The notes under the pieces were generated by a model that saw nothing but the letters and a program-made list of their open reading frames with translations, was not told the origin of the DNA and searched no databases. Positions 5,125 to 7,902 of a DNA stretch of 7,902 bases are shown piece after piece. The position numbers and the translations under genes are program-made. Source of the DNA: Spirochaetales bacterium (lineage in GTDB: Bacteria; Spirochaetota; Spirochaetia; Sphaerochaetales; Sphaerochaetaceae); contig JAAYQY010000243.1 in assembly GCA_012519125.1 (NCBI GenBank), forward strand, positions 1 to 7,902, in the 5' to 3' direction. How positions within the stretch are numbered: position 1 is the first letter of the stretch; each line of letters opens with the position of its first letter.

Positions 5125-6440
5125 GCCTGGATTTTTCGAGCTTCCATATAGTAGCGCTTCTCGTTGGCTTCTCCCATGGAGAAGGTTTTCCTGGGAAGGG
5201 CACTGTCCTTGATGATGGTATCGAAAAAAGTTGCCTTGGAAACATCGGGCAGGATGAGGCCACAGTTCCCAGCCTTGCTTCCCAGCTTTGCCGTGACTGA
5301 CTCGCCATGGATATAGTCCACGGTTGCTTTCTTTTGCTCGAGCAGTGAATCAATGACCAGCTGCAAGGTACCGGCAGCAATGGAAGCCTTGCTCTCGGTG
5401 AGGCTGAAGACCTTTAGGCCCTCACTGTCGCAGTACCCGAAACGCTGTACGCCATCCTCGGTGTTGATGAGTGTGTGCAACTCTTTCAGGTCTTGTACCG
5501 TCTGGGTGGCATAGGATGAGCAGACTTTCCGAATCTCAGAGAGGAATGTCTGGGCCTTCACACCGAAGAGTACACGGTGGATTGGTTCAAACTCCAAGCC
5601 TGGATCAAAGATGTTCTCAAGCTCCACCAATGCATAACGGGCCGGATGATTCTTCCACTGGTCTTCTGAAAGGGTTTTCCTAATGTCCATCCAGCAACTC
5701 TTTGCAGTGGCCAGACTGTGGTTTCCGTCTCCCATCGCAAAGAGCAAGGGGTTTTCTGGGTCGAGCTTTTGGTGCATTGCCTCCACAGCATCGGCGATGG
5801 CCTGCATATCTTCTTCGCCATCAACCACCCAAGCTTTGAGATTCCCTCCCTCAGCCATCAAGGGGGTATCATAAGCAAGCCGCAGTTGGTCAGTCTTTGC
5901 GGCAAGAGGTTCGATGACCGAGCGTTTCTCATCGTTGATCAGCACCATGATGTGCGGTACCTCGAGCGGAGCGTTCTTGCGGATCTCCTTTCTGGGAGGA
6001 ATGCGGGAGAGGATGGTTCCCTCGGTAGCGCGGATGAGTGTCTTGGAATCCTTCGCATAATCATATGCTTCCAAGTCAAGCGTTACCAAAAGGCCCCAAC
6101 GACCGATGGCGCTGAGTGGGGTGGTGCGATGGACCAAAAAGAATGAGTTGGGATAGACGGTAAAGAGGCCTCTCTCAAGATAGGAACGCATCGCATCATT
6201 GATGCTGTCGATGCGTAGCTGCGGGTGTTCTTCCTCAAGATAGACTTCCGGGTAGATGAGACGCAAGGTTGACGGAGCATCACCTACATCTGCATCAGCC
6301 CGTTCCCAATACTCCGGTTCTGAAGTATACTGGTCGCAAGCCACTACGGCCCATTTGTAAAGATCAACACCCTGTTTGGGTATCATGATATCGGCGCTTT
6401 TGAGCGCATACTGTGCGAGTTTGTCAGCTGCGTTGGACAT
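5121..6440 (-). CDS. DUF1015 family protein
   Basis: A soluble, presumably cytoplasmic protein of 439 residues with no signal peptide or membrane helices, full length for DUF1015. Family landmarks in order: WAVVACDQYTSEPEYWE (30-46), a central ATEGTILSRIPPRKEIRKNA block (138-157) ending in PLEVPHI (158-164), and FAMGDGNHSLATAK (234-247). The biochemical role of the family is not settled. The DGNHS motif resembles the DGHHR motif of ParB-like nucleotide-using proteins such as archaeal free-serine kinase, and relatives elsewhere can occur near serine-synthesis genes, but no such neighbour is present here, so kinase activity is only a suggestion. ATG 6440 has AGGA (6450-6447) six bases upstream. 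It is divergent from thiamine pyrophosphokinase and shares a stop-codon palindrome with the YrdC-like gene. Confidence 0.9.
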   Translation of the reverse strand: MSNAADKLAQYALKSADIMIPKQGVDLYKWAVVACDQYTSEPEYWERADADVGDAPSTLRLIYPEVYLEEEHPQLRIDSINDAMRSYLERGLFTVYPNSFFLVHRTTPLSAIGRWGLLVTLDLEAYDYAKDSKTLIRATEGTILSRIPPRKEIRKNAPLEVPHIMVLINDEKRSVIEPLAAKTDQLRLAYDTPLMAEGGNLKAWVVDGEEDMQAIADAVEAMHQKLDPENPLLFAMGDGNHSLATAKSCWMDIRKTLSEDQWKNHPARYALVELENIFDPGLEFEPIHRVLFGVKAQTFLSEIRKVCSSYATQTVQDLKELHTLINTEDGVQRFGYCDSEGLKVFSLTESKASIAAGTLQLVIDSLLEQKKATVDYIHGESVTAKLGSKAGNCGLILPDVSKATFFDTIIKDSALPRKTFSMGEANEKRYYMEARKIQA

Positions 6441-6452
6441 GGTGTATCCTCT

Positions 6453-6480
6453 TTGATTTATAAATATGGTAATATACTAT
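6453..6480 (+). promoter_or_regulatory. Weak candidate promoter for the thiamine pyrophosphokinase gene
   Basis: TTGATT (6453-6458), 16 bases, then TACTAT (6475-6480), with an overlapping TATACT at 6473-6478 that is a better -10 box but badly spaced. Some promoter is expected in this 78-base divergent gap; which boxes are used cannot be settled by eye. The gap is too short for a TPP riboswitch and none is visible. Confidence 0.28.
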
Positions 6481-6485
6481 TCCAA
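6457..6485 (-). promoter_or_regulatory. Candidate promoter for the DUF1015 gene
   Basis: On the minus strand: TTGGAA (6485-6480), 17 bases, then TATAAA (6462-6457). The predicted start near 6450 leaves a leader of only about ten bases, with the ribosome site at its very 5' end. The AT-rich surroundings contain other possible -10 boxes, so the assignment is tentative. Confidence 0.4.
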
Positions 6486-6518
6486 TATTGCTAAATCCGC
6501 AACATAAAGTGAGAAAAT

Positions 6519-7151
6519 ATGCGCAAAGCTATCATATTTACTGGTGGAGGTGCTCCTGCCTCCTTGAGCCGAAACATCCTCTCAGAGGCCGACCTCGTCA
6601 TCGCTGCAGACAGTGGGTACGACACGGCCAAATTGCTCGGATGCAAGGTTGATTTGTGTGTCGGTGATTTTGATTCCACACGCTTTGTTACAGAAATTGA
6701 AAAGCTAGAGCATGTTCGCAGCCTGAGGGACAAGGATGAGAGTGACACCCTGCTAGCAATCAAAAGTGCCCTGGCCAGAGGCATCGACGAATATGTGCTG
6801 GTTGGAGGAGGTGGGTATCGGATGGACCATCTGTTCACCACCTTTGCCTTGTTTGACTCCTACCTTCCGCCGAAATATTGGTACACAGCGTATGAAACGC
6901 TGGTGTTGGTCCAAGGCTACCACAGGTTTGAACATCTCAGCACCACCGATACGATCAGTTTTCTGCCGGCAGGATTTTCCGCTTCAGTAGTGGTAACAGC
7001 GAAGCAACTGCAGTGGCCGTTGGAGAACCATCATCTCTCCATGCAGACACTCTCCCTTTCAAACCGTCCAAGCAATACCTTTGTGGATGTATTTGTACAA
7101 GGAGGGAAGTCACTCTTTGTCTGCTTCCCGGTTGCAGACAAGCAGGTGTAG
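6519..7151 (+). CDS. thiN: Thiamine pyrophosphokinase
   Basis: A cytoplasmic enzyme that transfers pyrophosphate from ATP to thiamine, giving thiamine diphosphate. The protein has 210 residues, normal for the family. Visible family blocks are VIAADSGYDTAKLLG (27-41), the metal-binding VGDFDST (48-54), DKDESDTLLAIKSAL (71-85; family KDxTDxxxAL) and GGGGYRMDHL (96-105; family GxxGGRxDHxL). The C-terminal half (about 120-205) is a beta-rich region as expected for the thiamine-binding domain, but is poorly conserved. ATG 6519 fits the start of homology (MRKAIIFTGGG); the preceding Shine-Dalgarno is weak (GTGAG, 6509-6513). It heads a plus-strand run with the small membrane protein (16-base gap) and chorismate mutase. 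Presence of TPK suggests that the cell uses thiamine obtained by uptake or salvage. Confidence 0.9.
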   Translation: MRKAIIFTGGGAPASLSRNILSEADLVIAADSGYDTAKLLGCKVDLCVGDFDSTRFVTEIEKLEHVRSLRDKDESDTLLAIKSALARGIDEYVLVGGGGYRMDHLFTTFALFDSYLPPKYWYTAYETLVLVQGYHRFEHLSTTDTISFLPAGFSASVVVTAKQLQWPLENHHLSMQTLSLSNRPSNTFVDVFVQGGKSLFVCFPVADKQV

Positions 7152-7167
7152 GTGGTACCATCTTCCT

Positions 7168-7512
7168 ATGTTGCAAACTCGTCGGCTACTGGCTTTTTCC
7201 AGCAGGGTGCATACCTATACGTTGCTTCTCTATCTCTTTTTTTTCCTGGTATACATTCTAGGAAGTTTTTTCTCTGTCGACCCAACCTTTGTGACTTTAC
7301 TTCAGTTCATGCTTCATCTCATCAGTTGGACAAGCCTTTTGTTCGGGTTCTGGATACTGGTTTTTTCAGTGGTTGTCTGGGTGAGTGACAGGATATTTCC
7401 CTTCAGCACTGCAATTCTGACTGTTTTGAGAATGCTTGCTGTCTTTGCACTGAGCCTGGTGGTTGCACTACTGGAACAAGTGATACAACAGGGTTTGGTA
7501 GTCAGTCTATAG
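7168..7512 (+). CDS. Small three-helix membrane protein of unknown function
   Basis: Not recognised. The product would be 114 residues, mostly hydrophobic, with predicted helices at about 16-35, 51-72 and 82-102. The N-terminus is basic (MLQTRRLLAFSSR), suggesting a cytoplasmic N-terminus by the positive-inside rule. There are no obvious catalytic or metal-binding motifs and few charged residues inside the helices. ATG 7168 is chosen as the first start after the thiN stop, with a modest GGTGG at 7151-7155, 12 bases upstream, which is a long spacing; TTG 7171 is an alternative. Translation appears real because the frame fits exactly between thiN and aroH and the aroH ribosome site overlaps its TAG. 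A role linked to thiamine or chorismate metabolism is unsupported beyond position. Confidence 0.68.
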   Translation: MLQTRRLLAFSSRVHTYTLLLYLFFFLVYILGSFFSVDPTFVTLLQFMLHLISWTSLLFGFWILVFSVVVWVSDRIFPFSTAILTVLRMLAVFALSLVVALLEQVIQQGLVVSL

Positions 7513-7515
7513 GAG
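7511..7515 (+). promoter_or_regulatory. Shine-Dalgarno AGGAG of aroH, overlapping the upstream stop
   Basis: AGGAG lies eight bases before ATG 7524 and shares bases with the TAG stop (7510-7512) of the membrane protein gene. This supports cotranscription and termination-reinitiation between the two genes. Confidence 0.75.
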
Positions 7516-7523
7516 AACAGAAT

Positions 7524-7902
7524 ATGCAGACAGGTAATATTTGTGCCATCAGGGGAGCCATTTGCATCGAGGCTGATGAACCGGCCTTGATTGAGGCAGG
7601 ATCGGTCAAGTTGTTTCGTGCCATCATGGAAAAGAATAGTTTGAAAGAGGAACAAATTGCTTGCCTCTTGATTACTCAGACAGGAGACCTCAAGAGTCGG
7701 AATCCTGCTACCGGCCTACGAAAGGCTTCTCTGTGCAGTGCAACACCGTTATTTTGCATGCAGGAGTTGGAAATCGAAGGCATGTTGGAGAAGGTAATCC
7801 GCATGCTGGTCATCCTCAACTGCCCCTTGGACAAGACTGTGCCTATCTTCATGGATGGGGCAGAGAAACTACGTCCTGATCTTGCATTGCAAGCTCTTGG
7901 GG
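7524..7902 (+). CDS. aroH: Chorismate mutase, AroH class (3' end beyond window)
   Basis: It converts chorismate to prephenate, the entry to phenylalanine and tyrosine synthesis. The 126 residues visible cover nearly all of the usual length (about 120-130), so only a short tail is missing. Compared with the Bacillus subtilis trimeric enzyme as I remember it, the following are present: Arg10 in AIRGAI (Bs Arg7), Arg66 in NPATGLRK (Bs Arg63), Cys78 and Glu81 in FCMQELEIEG (Bs Cys75 and Glu78), Arg93 in KVIRML (Bs Arg90) and Arg117 in KLRPDL (Bs Arg116). The position of Bs Tyr108 is Phe109 here (PIFMDGA against HVYLEKA), and the loop before it is about two residues shorter. The family assignment is firm; activity is likely. 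It is the third gene of the run starting at thiN. Confidence 0.9.
   Translation, partial: MQTGNICAIRGAICIEADEPALIEAGSVKLFRAIMEKNSLKEEQIACLLITQTGDLKSRNPATGLRKASLCSATPLFCMQELEIEGMLEKVIRMLVILNCPLDKTVPIFMDGAEKLRPDLALQALG

Noticed and set aside
4688..5212. Plus-strand open frame overlapping the YrdC-like gene in another frame and running into the DUF1015 gene
   Set aside because: It is a shadow frame rich in Ser, Arg and Pro, and conflicts with two genes that have clear family motifs.
6441..6518. Possible TPP riboswitch before thiamine pyrophosphokinase
   Set aside because: The gap is only 78 bases, AT-rich and shared with a divergent promoter; no conserved THI-element helices or sequences are visible.
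1..7902. A new defence, mobile or secretion system
   Set aside because: Genes are housekeeping-like with consistent coding style; there are no integrases, transposases, toxin-antitoxin pairs, nucleases other than RNase Z, direct repeats or tRNA attachment sites.

Overview
This 7.9 kb window is a dense, ordinary-looking bacterial chromosome segment with about 98% coding density, very short intergenic gaps and moderate GC. It holds ten genes. The first runs off the left edge and the last runs off the right edge. No RNA genes, insertion sequences, phage genes, CRISPR arrays or long repeats are visible. The gene content (a LolCDE-type ABC transporter, RNase Z, an FtsB/DivIC-like protein, a DUF1015 protein, thiamine pyrophosphokinase, AroH-type chorismate mutase) and the protein style suggest an anaerobic spirochaete, perhaps Sphaerochaeta-like. 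That assignment is an impression from protein content, not a demonstrated match.

Left block (1-2180, + strand): a permease C-terminus, an ABC ATPase and a second FtsX-type permease, overlapping and translationally coupled. The permease-ATPase-permease order is that of lolC-lolD-lolE, so lipoprotein release from the inner membrane is the best guess. Next (2207-3130, +) is a complete RNase Z gene. Its promoter overlaps the stop codon of the upstream gene and places the predicted transcript start on the ATG itself, so the mRNA is probably leaderless.

Middle block: a minus-strand gene (3127-4047) encodes a two-helix membrane protein with a Pro/Glu/Ala-rich linker and what looks like a degenerate GGDEF domain. 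It overlaps the rnz 3' end by 4 bp. A 74-bp divergent region carries interlocked promoters for this gene and for a plus-strand pair: an FtsB/DivIC-like coiled-coil membrane protein, and a short divergent YrdC/Sua5-domain protein that starts inside it. That pair converges on a DUF1015 gene (5121-6440, -), with both stop codons in one shared CTAG.

Right block: a second AT-rich divergent region (6441-6518) separates the DUF1015 gene from a plus-strand run of thiamine pyrophosphokinase, a small three-helix membrane protein of unknown function, and an AroH-type chorismate mutase cut by the window end.

I see no convincing new multi-gene system. The points most worth checking are the leaderless rnz transcript, the inactive-looking GGDEF protein with its interlocked divergent promoter, and the YrdC-like protein lacking parts of the usual active site.
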